Of a stretch of 15,421 nucleotides of DNA, positions 7,749-14,743 are shown in pieces. The DNA comes from Coraliomargarita sp. CAG:312 (GTDB lineage: Bacteria; Verrucomicrobiota; Verrucomicrobiia; Opitutales; Intestinicryptomonadaceae): contig FR901624.1 of the NCBI GenBank assembly GCA_000438015.1, positions 9,826-25,246 on the forward strand, in the 5' to 3' direction. The notes beneath the pieces are model-generated. The model saw only the letters and a program-made list of their open reading frames with translations. It was not told where the DNA came from and did no database searches. Each line of letters begins with the position of its first letter. Within the stretch, counting starts at the first letter, position 1. The translations under genes and the position numbers were made by a program.

Positions 7749-9236
7749 TTAACGACGCCGCGCAAACGACACAATCAAGGCCAACAATAGTATGGCCGCC
7801 GGCAAGCTCATATACCTCAGAGCCAAAGCCATTATCTGGTTGTGGGAAAGCGTTATCGTATAAAGGCTTATTTGGCGGGACGGAATATTGAGCATTGTGT
7901 TTTCCTCTAGCATCCAATTTATTGTATTGAGCGCCAACTTGGAATTTCCCAAACGGTTAAACCATTTATTAATTATAAAGTTTTCATCTCCAAAAACAGC
8001 CAGTTTCCCTCCGGGAATGTTAAGCCCCAAGTCCTTGCCTCCGCTGCGCGAGGCAATCATAGCCAAAGGCAGAGGCCCCTCCAAGTCCGTGGCGGAATCG
8101 TAGACCTGCCTGCCGCCGCGCGCGTAGGATTTCTCAGCCCAACTCGAATTTCCACTCAAAATCAACGGATCCAGCTTAAGGGTGTCGTCTATTGGCGCGC
8201 CCATATCCGGACGAACCGGACGGACAGATCCAAATTGTACCGGCATATCCGCGTCTATTAGATACCGCGATATAGGATGGGCTTTTTGCGGGAAACTGCG
8301 CGCAATCAAATCTCCGCCCGCGCTTTCATAATCGCCGCTCGTATCCAAAATCAGCATATCGTCGCTCATTATCCCCCAATCGAACAGAACATCCTCAAGT
8401 CCGTTCAACGACCCCATGTCTAGGAATATCGCCATTCTGCCGTTGTCTTTTAGCAAATACTTGCGCAACTGGTCTATTTCATTAGGCAGCATTGTTGCGC
8501 GCGCGCCGGCTATTATTATCATATCTGCGTTTTCCGGTATTTGCGAGGATTTGCTCAAATCCAGCTCTTCAATATTGTAATTGCGGCGCGAAAGCGCTCC
8601 GGCAAATTCCGAAAGCCCGCGCGAGAGGCTTGAATCGTCCGGACTCAATTCTCCGTGCCCCTTTAAAAAATAAATAGTCGGAGTTTTGCCGCTGCTCACG
8701 CTTAAAATAGCCGAACTTAAGAGTTGTTCCCCCTTGAAATTTGTTCTTTTTCCGGCCTCGATATCGTAGAAATCTACTATCGGAATGCGCTTGAATCGGT
8801 TGCCCGACGCCACCACAACGCTGTTTTCCAAATCCGAACCGAAGCGCGAGGCGAGTTCTTCTGCCTTTTTATTTTCTATGTGGGCATTCACAAAATGAGA
8901 CTTTACCGGCGCAGACTTTAGAGAATTATACTCGTACTGTTTCAAAATCGAACGCAAATCCCGCAACACGGAAACTTCCTCGTTGTCTTTGGCATATTGG
9001 GAGACTATCGCAAAAATCTCCACGGGCGCTTTCAGGTTTTTTACATATGCGACACTCTCCGGAGACAGGGAGTTTTTTCTGTTTTCCGAAAAATCCCATT
9101 TCTGGTAATGGCGCGCCGCCAAAAAGTTCAACCCCAAATATAGAGTCACCCCCAATACTATCTGCGCCCAAAGATTCAGCCTGCGAACAACCGAGGTAGT
9201 TTTAAAGTCGTCAAATTTATTTTCTCCCAAACTCAT
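7749..9236 (-). CDS. GldG-like ABC transporter auxiliary protein
   Basis: This 495-residue protein belongs to the GldG/ABC-type auxiliary family (PF09822-like). It has an N-terminal membrane segment (about 22-40), then DFSENRKNSLSP (48-59), the family mark that precedes the extracytoplasmic domain. FKGEQLLSSAI (167-177) and FLKGHGE (190-196) are typical, as is the late KLAVFGDENF (411-420). A C-terminal membrane segment (about 476-492) precedes a basic tail. The frame stays open up to 9284, but the ATG at 9236 is preferred: it overlaps the permease stop as ATGA, has GGAGG ten bases upstream, and places the family N terminus correctly. GldG-like proteins form the exporter core with GldA and GldF; in Bacteroidetes this complex is needed for gliding, but homologues are widespread in non-gliding bacteria, so motility is not implied. 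Confidence 0.9.
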   Translation of the reverse strand: MSLGENKFDDFKTTSVVRRLNLWAQIVLGVTLYLGLNFLAARHYQKWDFSENRKNSLSPESVAYVKNLKAPVEIFAIVSQYAKDNEEVSVLRDLRSILKQYEYNSLKSAPVKSHFVNAHIENKKAEELASRFGSDLENSVVVASGNRFKRIPIVDFYDIEAGKRTNFKGEQLLSSAILSVSSGKTPTIYFLKGHGELSPDDSSLSRGLSEFAGALSRRNYNIEELDLSKSSQIPENADMIIIAGARATMLPNEIDQLRKYLLKDNGRMAIFLDMGSLNGLEDVLFDWGIMSDDMLILDTSGDYESAGGDLIARSFPQKAHPISRYLIDADMPVQFGSVRPVRPDMGAPIDDTLKLDPLILSGNSSWAEKSYARGGRQVYDSATDLEGPLPLAMIASRSGGKDLGLNIPGGKLAVFGDENFIINKWFNRLGNSKLALNTINWMLEENTMLNIPSRQISLYTITLSHNQIMALALRYMSLPAAILLLALIVSFARRR

Positions 9237-10000
9237 GCGTTTTTTGCCTCCGTAATCAGGGAAGTCACAGCAAGCAGCATGCATGCAGTGCTTATATAAA
9301 GGAAGAAAGGACGGGTATCCAGAAGGCTGTTGCTGAAATCCTCCAAGTGGCGGAAAGTCTGCAGGTAGTCGACCGGCTGGGACAGCCAGGCCATAAAACC
9401 GCTATCAGGCAGCGCGAACTTGGAAACGAGCCCCGCGCCGACAATCGCAAAAAAGAGCATTCCAAACGAAAGCATCCCCGCCACGAGGGTCGTCCTTGTA
9501 AGTGAACTGGCAAAAATCCCTATGGCAATATACATAGCCCCGCTTATAAAAATAAACCCGTAGCCGGTCAACAGTTGCGACATCGGCATCAATCCGGCGG
9601 CTCGAATAGAATTCGGAATATACAGTTCCGTTATAAGGGGAAAGAATAAAGTCATAATCCAAAGAAGGATGTAAAAGAAATAGCACGCCAAAAACTTGGC
9701 CAATACAATCTGCCCGGCCGTCACCGGCGTTGTCATGAGGGTGGCGAGGGTCCCCATTCTGCGTTCTTCTGCGATGCTTCGCATAGTTAGAAGCGGCACC
9801 ATAAATAAGACCGGAACCCAAAACACCGAAAGAAATTTTCCCAACGGCGAAACATCGCTTGCGCTCATGCTTATGTCGACAAGCGAAAAAAGGTACATCA
9901 CCGCCATAAAAGTCAAAAACATAAACGCGGCTATATACGTCGACGGCGCAATAAACATCTGCCAAAGCTGGTGCGACCACAATATTGTAAATCTTTTCAT
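9233..10000 (-). CDS. ABC-2 type transporter permease, GldF-like
   Basis: This 255-residue integral membrane protein has about six hydrophobic segments, starting at 20-38 and ending in the C-terminal FFLYISTACMLLAVTSLI. The cytoplasmic coupling region EERRMGTLATLMTTPVTAGQIVLAK is typical of ABC-2 permeases of the GldF/CcmB-like group. It should pair with the ATPase encoded just upstream and the GldG-like protein just downstream; the substrate is unknown. Both junctions are ATGA overlaps (9997-10000 and 9233-9236), so the three transporter subunits are probably made by coupled translation. The ATG at 10000 has GGAGG nine bases upstream. Confidence 0.92.
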   Translation of the reverse strand: MKRFTILWSHQLWQMFIAPSTYIAAFMFLTFMAVMYLFSLVDISMSASDVSPLGKFLSVFWVPVLFMVPLLTMRSIAEERRMGTLATLMTTPVTAGQIVLAKFLACYFFYILLWIMTLFFPLITELYIPNSIRAAGLMPMSQLLTGYGFIFISGAMYIAIGIFASSLTRTTLVAGMLSFGMLFFAIVGAGLVSKFALPDSGFMAWLSQPVDYLQTFRHLEDFSNSLLDTRPFFLYISTACMLLAVTSLITEAKNA

Positions 10001-11043
10001 CGTCCGTTTCCTCCGCCGCTTTCACGCACAAATTCGGAATTGTCGGCTTTCAATTTGCTTACCTGCTCCCAACTCCTGCGGGTGGCGGCCATAAATATGT
10101 CCTCCAAACTCGGCTTCTTGTATGCCACGGCCCTTACGGCAAAACGCGTGTCCTTCGAAAGTTCGCTTATAAGCTCGCAGCCCAAGTCGCCGCGGATGGA
10201 ACTCTTTAGGAGATAGTCGAAATATCCGTCGGAAGAAGTCCTCAAAAGCTTTTCTATAGACAGTCCGCGGCCTATTTGCCCCACGACCTTTTTAAACTCC
10301 TCAGGAGGCGATTTGAGGCTCACCTCGTACTTGTCGCTGGAAATAAAATCTTTTCTTAGAGATTCCGGAGTTCCGCTTGCAACAATCGACCCCTGGTTTA
10401 TAATCATAACCCTGTCGCACATCAACTCTATCTCGGGAAGGATATGGCTGCTTATAATCACGCTCATTTTTCCCCTCAGGGAATTTATAAGCTCGCGGAT
10501 GGCTATTATCTGGTGGGGGTCTAGCCCGATTGTCGGCTCGTCCATAATAATGACCTCCGGCTTCGACAGTATTGCGTCGGCGATTCCAACGCGCTGGCGG
10601 AATCCTTTTGAAAGGTTGCCTATTATCTTGTTTGCCGCCTTATGGTGCAACTGGCAAATCTCCATCGCCTCCCTGACGCGTTTTTTCACTTCGGCAGAAG
10701 GAACGTCCTTTATGCGCGCCCGAAAAGTCAAATATTCGCTCACGCGCAAATCCTCCGGAAGGGGATTGTTTTCCGGCATAAAACCTATATGCCTGCGGGC
10801 AATTTCAGGATATGCGGCAACGCTTATCCCGCAAATATGCACGCTGCCGCTTGTGGCGGGCATAAGCCCAGCCAATATGCGCATAGTAGTGCTTTTCCCA
10901 GCCCCGTTAGGGCCGAGAAACCCCACGACCTCTCCCTTGCCGATTCGGAAGGATACATTATCTATGGCTTTTACCGCGCCGTAAGATTTAGTAAGCCTCC
11001 TCACGATAACGGAATTTGGCATTTCCTGTAAAGAATCGTCCAT
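9997..11043 (-). CDS. ABC transporter ATP-binding protein, GldA-like
   Basis: This cytoplasmic ATPase drives the GldF/GldG-like exporter. With the ATG at 11043 it has 348 residues. Walker A is GPNGAGKST (44-52); the Q-loop region reads GFMPENNPL (87-95), the form seen in GldA-type ATPases (family YLPEHNPL) where Glu replaces the usual Gln; the signature is LSKGFRQRVG (144-153); Walker B with D-loop is VIIMDEPTIGLDP (164-176); the H-loop His is at 200. A C-terminal extension of about 100 residues follows, common in this group. The start is uncertain: a TTG at 11061 would add six residues, and a Met at residue 8 has AGGA too close to it. None has an ideal ribosome site, which may relate to the structured leader upstream. 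First gene of the seven-gene minus-strand run. Confidence 0.92.
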   Translation of the reverse strand: MDDSLQEMPNSVIVRRLTKSYGAVKAIDNVSFRIGKGEVVGFLGPNGAGKSTTMRILAGLMPATSGSVHICGISVAAYPEIARRHIGFMPENNPLPEDLRVSEYLTFRARIKDVPSAEVKKRVREAMEICQLHHKAANKIIGNLSKGFRQRVGIADAILSKPEVIIMDEPTIGLDPHQIIAIRELINSLRGKMSVIISSHILPEIELMCDRVMIINQGSIVASGTPESLRKDFISSDKYEVSLKSPPEEFKKVVGQIGRGLSIEKLLRTSSDGYFDYLLKSSIRGDLGCELISELSKDTRFAVRAVAYKKPSLEDIFMAATRRSWEQVSKLKADNSEFVRESGGGNGR

Positions 11044-11050
11044 TTTAGTT

Positions 11051-11071
11051 TTAACGCGCAAAATGCTTCAT
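11051..11071 (-). CDS. Possible six-codon leader ORF (MKHFAR) upstream of the ABC operon
   Basis: ATG at 11071 is followed by five sense codons and TAA at 11053-11051. AGGGG lies four bases upstream of the ATG, and the stop is seven bases before the ATG of the GldA-like gene, close enough for reinitiation. Its ribosome site and start codon lie inside the right partner of a long inverted repeat (11063-11078 pairing with 11140-11153). An ORF this short can arise by chance, so this is a candidate only. Confidence 0.25.
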   Translation of the reverse strand: MKHFAR

Positions 11072-11153
11072 ATTGCCCCTAAAGTTAGACTGCATTAAAT
11101 CCGCCGGAACACATGGCGGCGAGCTTAAAAAGCCAAATAGGGCAATATAGCAT
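11063..11153. repeat. Inverted repeat with 14-bp arms and an inner hairpin in the acp-ABC spacer
   Basis: On the plus strand, ATGCT-TC-ATATTGCCC (11063-11078) is complementary to GGGCAATATAGCAT (11140-11153), with only the TC bulged out. Between them CCGCC (11101-11105) and GGCGG (11115-11119) form a second hairpin with a nine-base loop. The region is non-coding on both strands apart from the candidate six-codon ORF. On the minus strand it would form the leader of the ABC operon if transcription reads through from acp or starts in the spacer. I found no target-site duplication or second copy in the window, so a small mobile element is possible but unsupported. Confidence 0.6.
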
Positions 11154-11178
11154 CTTAAAGCCGGCAAGCGCTATTTGG
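11129..11178 (-). terminator. Candidate terminator of the acyl carrier protein gene
   Basis: On the minus strand CCAAATAG (11178-11171), which includes the acp stop codon, is complementary to CTATTTGG (11140-11133), which is followed by CTTTTT. This gives an 8-bp stem with a 30-base loop and a short U-tract. The long loop and A/U-rich stem make it weak. The loop contains one arm of the larger inverted repeat, so the two structures compete. Confidence 0.35.
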
Positions 11179-11533
11179 AAACCTTTTCCTTTATGTAATT
11201 TTTAATATCGCCGAGAGTCTTAAGCTTTTGGATGTCGTCGTTGTCGATAGACATTCCGACAGCGTCCTCGACAGCCAAAACAATTTCAACCATCGTAAGG
11301 GAATCTAGCCCCAAGTCTTCTATCATTTTCGCAGAATCGGGAGCGGACTTTAATGCGTCGCGCTTTTCGGGTTCCAGAAACCGCTCTATAATTCCCATTA
11401 CTACTGGCCCGACAAGCTCCGGATTTCCGGTCTTTCTGAATTCGACCGCTTTTTCTATAGTTTGTTCCGAGCAGCGCTTTAAAGCATCGCGCAGAACCGC
11501 TTCGTCTTCCGATGTAAAATTTTCAGGATTCAT
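11171..11533 (-). CDS. Acyl carrier protein with an N-terminal extension
   Basis: The C-terminal half (about 65-120 of 120 residues) is an acyl carrier domain: IEDLGLDSLTMVEIV carries Ser78, the expected 4'-phosphopantetheine site, and LKTLGDIKNYI is the closing helix. Acyl carriers shuttle thioester-bound acyl chains for fatty acid, lipid or polyketide synthesis in the cytoplasm. The first 60 or so residues are not part of a standard 80-residue ACP and form a helical module (LRDALKRCSEQTIEKAVEFR, then VVMGIIERFLEPEKR). The frame is open to 11701, but that would overlap the divergent rsmE gene. ATG 11533 is preferred because the acidic N terminus MNPENFTSEDEAVL begins there; ATG 11557 is the alternative. 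The partner enzymes are not in the window, so its pathway is unknown. Proximity to lipid A and exporter genes suggests an envelope lipid role. Confidence 0.85.
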   Translation of the reverse strand: MNPENFTSEDEAVLRDALKRCSEQTIEKAVEFRKTGNPELVGPVVMGIIERFLEPEKRDALKSAPDSAKMIEDLGLDSLTMVEIVLAVEDAVGMSIDNDDIQKLKTLGDIKNYIKEKVSK

Positions 11534-11643
11534 ACCGTTGATAACAGCACAAATCATTTTCGATTTCAACCCTTTAAAACGTTCGGGAAAGACTTTTTTG
11601 AATTGCGCGCAAGACCGTTTTTTGAGATATTTTATCCCGCAAT
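11534..11643. promoter_or_regulatory. Divergent intergenic region between acp and rsmE
   Basis: These 110 bases separate the start of acp (-) from the start of rsmE (+), so promoters for both must lie here or slightly inside the genes. The stretch is A/T-rich in 11590-11640 (two T6 runs, then GATATTTTAT). I could not find a pair of -35 and -10 elements with proper spacing on either strand, and there is no clear operator palindrome. Confidence 0.4.
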
Positions 11644-12396
11644 ATGAATTGCCTGCTGCTTCCCAAAAATTCTCCGCTAACCCTTGCTCCGGACAATCCA
11701 AAGCTGGAGCACGTTAAAAGCGTTTTAAAACTAAAAGACGGAGATGAAATTTTTGCCGGAACTTTGGGCGCCCCGCTGCAAATATGTTCAATTAGATATA
11801 TTTCCGATGGGGGTGCATATCTGGTTCCGCTGCGCCCCGCCCCGCAGGCTCCGACAATCCCGGTGACGCTGGCAGTATCCTACGCCAGGCCGCAAATAGC
11901 CCGGAGAATACTTTTTGAATCGGCGTGTTTCGGAATCGAAAACCTGATTTTCTACCCGGCGACAAAAGGAGAGGCAGACTACGCCAAGAGCTCGCTATAC
12001 ACGTCCGGAGAATGGATGAAAAGAATGGTTGAAGGCGCCGAGCAAGCCTGCGCAAGTTCAATACCAAGCTTCCAAACAGCCTCCAGCCTTGAGGACGCTA
12101 TAGAGCGCGCCGTAGAAATATCCCCGGCGGACTCGCTGCGGGCGGCTCCGGACCTTTACGAAGCAACTTCAAATTATGCCGATTTTCTAAAGGCGGGCGC
12201 AGAACGCCCGCATTGCATACTGGCATTCGGGAGCGAACGCGGATTCGCAAATTCGGACAGGCTGCTATTGAGAGAGAAATCTTTCGAATTAGTGTCGCTT
12301 GGAGAGCGGGTATTGAGAACCGATACGGCAATAATGGCCGCCATGGCCATCTTTTCGGCTTTAAATCCTTGCAAAAGGCCAAAGCAAAGATTTTGA
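11644..12396 (+). CDS. rsmE: 16S rRNA (uracil-1498-N3)-methyltransferase, RsmE family
   Basis: RsmE is a SPOUT-class methyltransferase that methylates N3 of U1498 in 16S rRNA. The 250-residue protein has the N-terminal PUA-like part with LEHVKSVLKLKDGDEI (21-36) and the C-terminal trefoil knot with LGERVLRTDTA (219-229; family LGxRxLRxETA). Two motifs differ from the classical enzyme: FGSERGF (195-201) stands where IGPEGG is usual, and EQACASSIP (133-141) stands where EQSGRxxIP is usual. The overall order and spacing still fit, and RsmE proteins of some phyla vary here, so the gene is probably functional. A weakly conserved insert (about 158-186) precedes the knot. The ATG at 11644 has no obvious Shine-Dalgarno sequence. 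It is the first gene of the plus-strand run, eight bases ahead of hemG. Confidence 0.88.
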   Translation: MNCLLLPKNSPLTLAPDNPKLEHVKSVLKLKDGDEIFAGTLGAPLQICSIRYISDGGAYLVPLRPAPQAPTIPVTLAVSYARPQIARRILFESACFGIENLIFYPATKGEADYAKSSLYTSGEWMKRMVEGAEQACASSIPSFQTASSLEDAIERAVEISPADSLRAAPDLYEATSNYADFLKAGAERPHCILAFGSERGFANSDRLLLREKSFELVSLGERVLRTDTAIMAAMAIFSALNPCKRPKQRF

Positions 12397-12404
12397 TATA
12401 GACA

Positions 12405-13778
12405 ATGGAAAAGAAAGCAATCGTAATAGGCGCTGGCATAAGCGGCTTGTGCGCGGCAATCGAACTAAAGAAATCGGGATTCAACGTCACCGTTGTAGAA
12501 AAGCGCGAACGCGCGGGCGGAGTTATAGGCACAACCGCGCGCGATGGATTCAGGGCCGAGAGCGGTTCAAACACCGTGATGGTAAATTCCCAAAAGACCC
12601 TCGACTTCCTAATGGAAATAGGGTTAAAGGACAAAATAGTAAACTCTTCCCCCGCCGCAAAAAAACGCTTCTTTGCCAGATACGGGAAACCCCAAGCTGT
12701 GCCAATGGGCCCGTTGCAACTTCTTACAACCCGCCTATTCTCATTTGCGGGCAAGTTGCGCATGCTATGCGAGCCGTTCATAAAACCACCGTCGCAAGAC
12801 TCCGACCCAAGCGTTGCGGATTTTACTGCGGAACGTTTTGGCAGGGAAGTTTTGGACTATGCAATGAATCCTTTTATGGCGGGCATATACGGCGCCGACC
12901 CGGAGAAATTGTCAATAAAACACGCATTTCCCCCTTTTTGGAATCTAGCCATAAAGTACGGTTCCGTCATAAAGGGCGCAATGAAAGCCAGGAGAGAAAA
13001 AATGGCTGCCGGCAACTTTTTCAAGCCAGTTATGATATCCTTTAAAAGCGGAATGCATACGCTGACAGACGCGCTGGCTGCGGAACTTGGGGATTCCGTA
13101 AAATGCGGCGCGAAAGTAATATCAATAGACTCAAATTGCGACGGCTGGGAAGTCTCCTGGGGAACTGAGACGGAAGACGTATGCGAAAATTACGACGCTT
13201 TAGTTGTTGCCGTTCCGGCTCCCGAAATATCAGGGCTGCCTTTTGGGGGAATGCTGGCCGCGGCGCTTGCCCCTCTGGCTAAAATACAATATGCGCCCGT
13301 AGCAACCTACACTATGGGATTTAAGCGGCAGGACGTATCTCATCCGCTAGACGGATTCGGGGTCCTGACGCCAAAGAAGGAGAATTTTTCAATATTGGGC
13401 TCCCTGTTTGTCTCCACGCTTTTCGACGACCGCGCGCCCGACGGATATATCGCCCTTACTAATTATGTCGGCGGAATGCGCCATCCAGAGTTTGCCGCAT
13501 TGGAACGCGGAGAAATGCGAAAGCTGGTTTTGGAAGACTTGAAGAAACTGCTCGGAGTAAACGGAGAACCGGTTTTCGAGGAGCTCTTTGTTTGGAAAAA
13601 CGCAATAGCGCAATATAACGTCGGATACCAAGAATATCTCGATATTATGGACGACATAGAAAAAAGGATTCCAAATATTGCGCTTGTTGGCGCCTACAGG
13701 GGGGGAGTTGGCGTAAGCAGCTGCCTGGAAAATGGGCTTTTATCTGCGGCTAAACTCGCCGGAAGGATTTCCGACTAA
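12405..13778 (+). CDS. hemG: Protoporphyrinogen (or coproporphyrinogen III) oxidase, HemY/HemG type
   Basis: This FAD-dependent, oxygen-dependent enzyme removes six electrons from protoporphyrinogen IX in the penultimate step of heme synthesis; homologues in Gram-positive bacteria act on coproporphyrinogen III, and sequence inspection cannot decide between them. The 457 residues match the family. GAGISG (9-14) with Glu32 after the second strand binds FAD, and VVEKRERAGGVIGT is the typical continuation. NPFMAGIYGADPEKLSIKHA is the family central motif, and the C terminus carries LVGAYRGGVGVSSCLENG, the second FAD contact. The gene starts eight bases after rsmE and ends eight bases before hemH, so the three are probably one operon. 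The symbol follows the hemG convention for the flavin enzyme formerly called HemY. Confidence 0.93.
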   Translation: MEKKAIVIGAGISGLCAAIELKKSGFNVTVVEKRERAGGVIGTTARDGFRAESGSNTVMVNSQKTLDFLMEIGLKDKIVNSSPAAKKRFFARYGKPQAVPMGPLQLLTTRLFSFAGKLRMLCEPFIKPPSQDSDPSVADFTAERFGREVLDYAMNPFMAGIYGADPEKLSIKHAFPPFWNLAIKYGSVIKGAMKARREKMAAGNFFKPVMISFKSGMHTLTDALAAELGDSVKCGAKVISIDSNCDGWEVSWGTETEDVCENYDALVVAVPAPEISGLPFGGMLAAALAPLAKIQYAPVATYTMGFKRQDVSHPLDGFGVLTPKKENFSILGSLFVSTLFDDRAPDGYIALTNYVGGMRHPEFAALERGEMRKLVLEDLKKLLGVNGEPVFEELFVWKNAIAQYNVGYQEYLDIMDDIEKRIPNIALVGAYRGGVGVSSCLENGLLSAAKLAGRISD

Positions 13779-13786
13779 AATATCAA

Positions 13787-14743
13787 GTGGAAAAAGCATA
13801 TATACTAATAAGTTTGGGCGCGCCCGAAAACATATCCGCGGACGCGTGCAGAAGTTTTCTGCGCGAATTCCTTGGAGACAAACACGTGCTTTCTCTCCCT
13901 TTTCCTCTGAGACAGCTGCTGTCGGCGCACATTGCAAAAAAACGCGCATCCCAATATGCGCAAAACCTTGAAACCATATGCGGCGGCAGCATAGGCAACC
14001 ACCCGTCCATATCCGCCGCCCGCAGCCTTGCCATTCAAATCCAGTCTATTACAGGAGTAAAAACTTTCTCCGCCTTCCGCTACGGCGCACAAAACATACC
14101 AGACGCGTTTCGGGCGGCAAAAAAAGCCGGAGCGAGCAGCGTGAAGGCGCTTCCCCTATATCCCCAAGACGCCTACTCCACAACATCAAGCGCATTCGCC
14201 GAAGCCGCATCTGCAGCGGAGGAGTTTGGACTCGGGCTGGAATTCAACAGGTCGTATTTCGACAATCCGGAGTACATCAGCCTTATAGCCGACTCTTTTA
14301 GGTCCCAAAAGGCCTTCCGCCCCGACGCCGCAATAGTTTCATTCCACTCGGTTCCCATCTCCCACTTGAAAAAGACGCAATATTTGCAGCAATGCCGGGC
14401 GACATTCGAATCTTTAAAATCTGAAATAGGGGAAGGCATGCGGATGGAGCTCGCTTGGCAATCAAAAATGGGCAAAGGCGACTGGCTTGGGGGCAAAGGC
14501 GACTGGCTTGGGCCGTCGGCGGAAGAATGCGCTAAAGACCTCGCGGCGGCTGGCGCGAAAAAAGTGCTTGTCCTTTGCCCGGGATTTTCATGCGACTGCA
14601 CTGAAACCCTCGTAGAAATAAACATACAGCTAAAGACATTGTTTAAGGAACTCGGCGGGGAAGACCTGCAAGCCGTTGCCTGCCTAAACGATTCGCCCGC
14701 GCACGCCCTAATGCTCGCGCGCATATTGGAAAGGATGCCATGA
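13787..14743 (+). CDS. hemH: Ferrochelatase with a seven-residue tandem duplication
   Basis: Ferrochelatase inserts Fe2+ into protoporphyrin IX (or coproporphyrin III) in the closing part of heme synthesis. The 318 residues match the family. SFHSVP (185-190) holds the catalytic His187, YLQQCRATF (199-207) corresponds to the YxxQCxxT motif, and CPGFSCDCTETLVEI (264-278) holds the conserved acidic Glu273. The conserved QSxxGxxxWLxP motif is expanded: Gln225-Ser226 is followed by GKGDWLG twice (229-235 and 236-242) and then Pro243, caused by a perfect in-frame 21-bp duplication. Without the second copy the segment reads as a normal ferrochelatase. The start is GTG at 13787, eight bases after hemG, without a clear ribosome site, chosen because the family N terminus AYILISLGAPEN follows at once. 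The stop overlaps the next gene as ATGA. Confidence 0.94.
   Translation: MEKAYILISLGAPENISADACRSFLREFLGDKHVLSLPFPLRQLLSAHIAKKRASQYAQNLETICGGSIGNHPSISAARSLAIQIQSITGVKTFSAFRYGAQNIPDAFRAAKKAGASSVKALPLYPQDAYSTTSSAFAEAASAAEEFGLGLEFNRSYFDNPEYISLIADSFRSQKAFRPDAAIVSFHSVPISHLKKTQYLQQCRATFESLKSEIGEGMRMELAWQSKMGKGDWLGGKGDWLGPSAEECAKDLAAAGAKKVLVLCPGFSCDCTETLVEINIQLKTLFKELGGEDLQAVACLNDSPAHALMLARILERMP
14470..14512 (+). repeat. Perfect 21-bp tandem duplication within hemH
   Basis: Two identical adjacent copies occupy 14471-14491 and 14492-14512, with the preceding base (14470) also matching the period. The unit begins GGCAAAGGCGAC and ends TGGCTTGGG, and encodes GKGDWLG in the hemH frame. Complete identity of the copies suggests recent origin, by slippage or an assembly or sequencing artefact. 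Confidence 0.97.

Noticed and set aside
9237..9284. Upstream extension of the GldG-like gene (start at 9284)
   Set aside because: The extension lies within the permease coding sequence; ATG 9236 has GGAGG and the ATGA overlap used elsewhere in this operon.
10313..10984. 223-residue plus-strand ORF inside the ABC ATPase gene
   Set aside because: It lies opposite the Walker and signature motifs of a certain ATPase; the frame is open only as a shadow.
11534..11701. Upstream extension of the acyl carrier protein to 176 residues
   Set aside because: It would overlap the divergent rsmE start by 58 bases, and the added residues are basic and unlike the rest of the protein.
12098..12781. 227-residue minus-strand ORF across rsmE and hemG
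   Set aside because: It is antisense to two genes with clear family motifs and has no recognisable domain or ribosome site.
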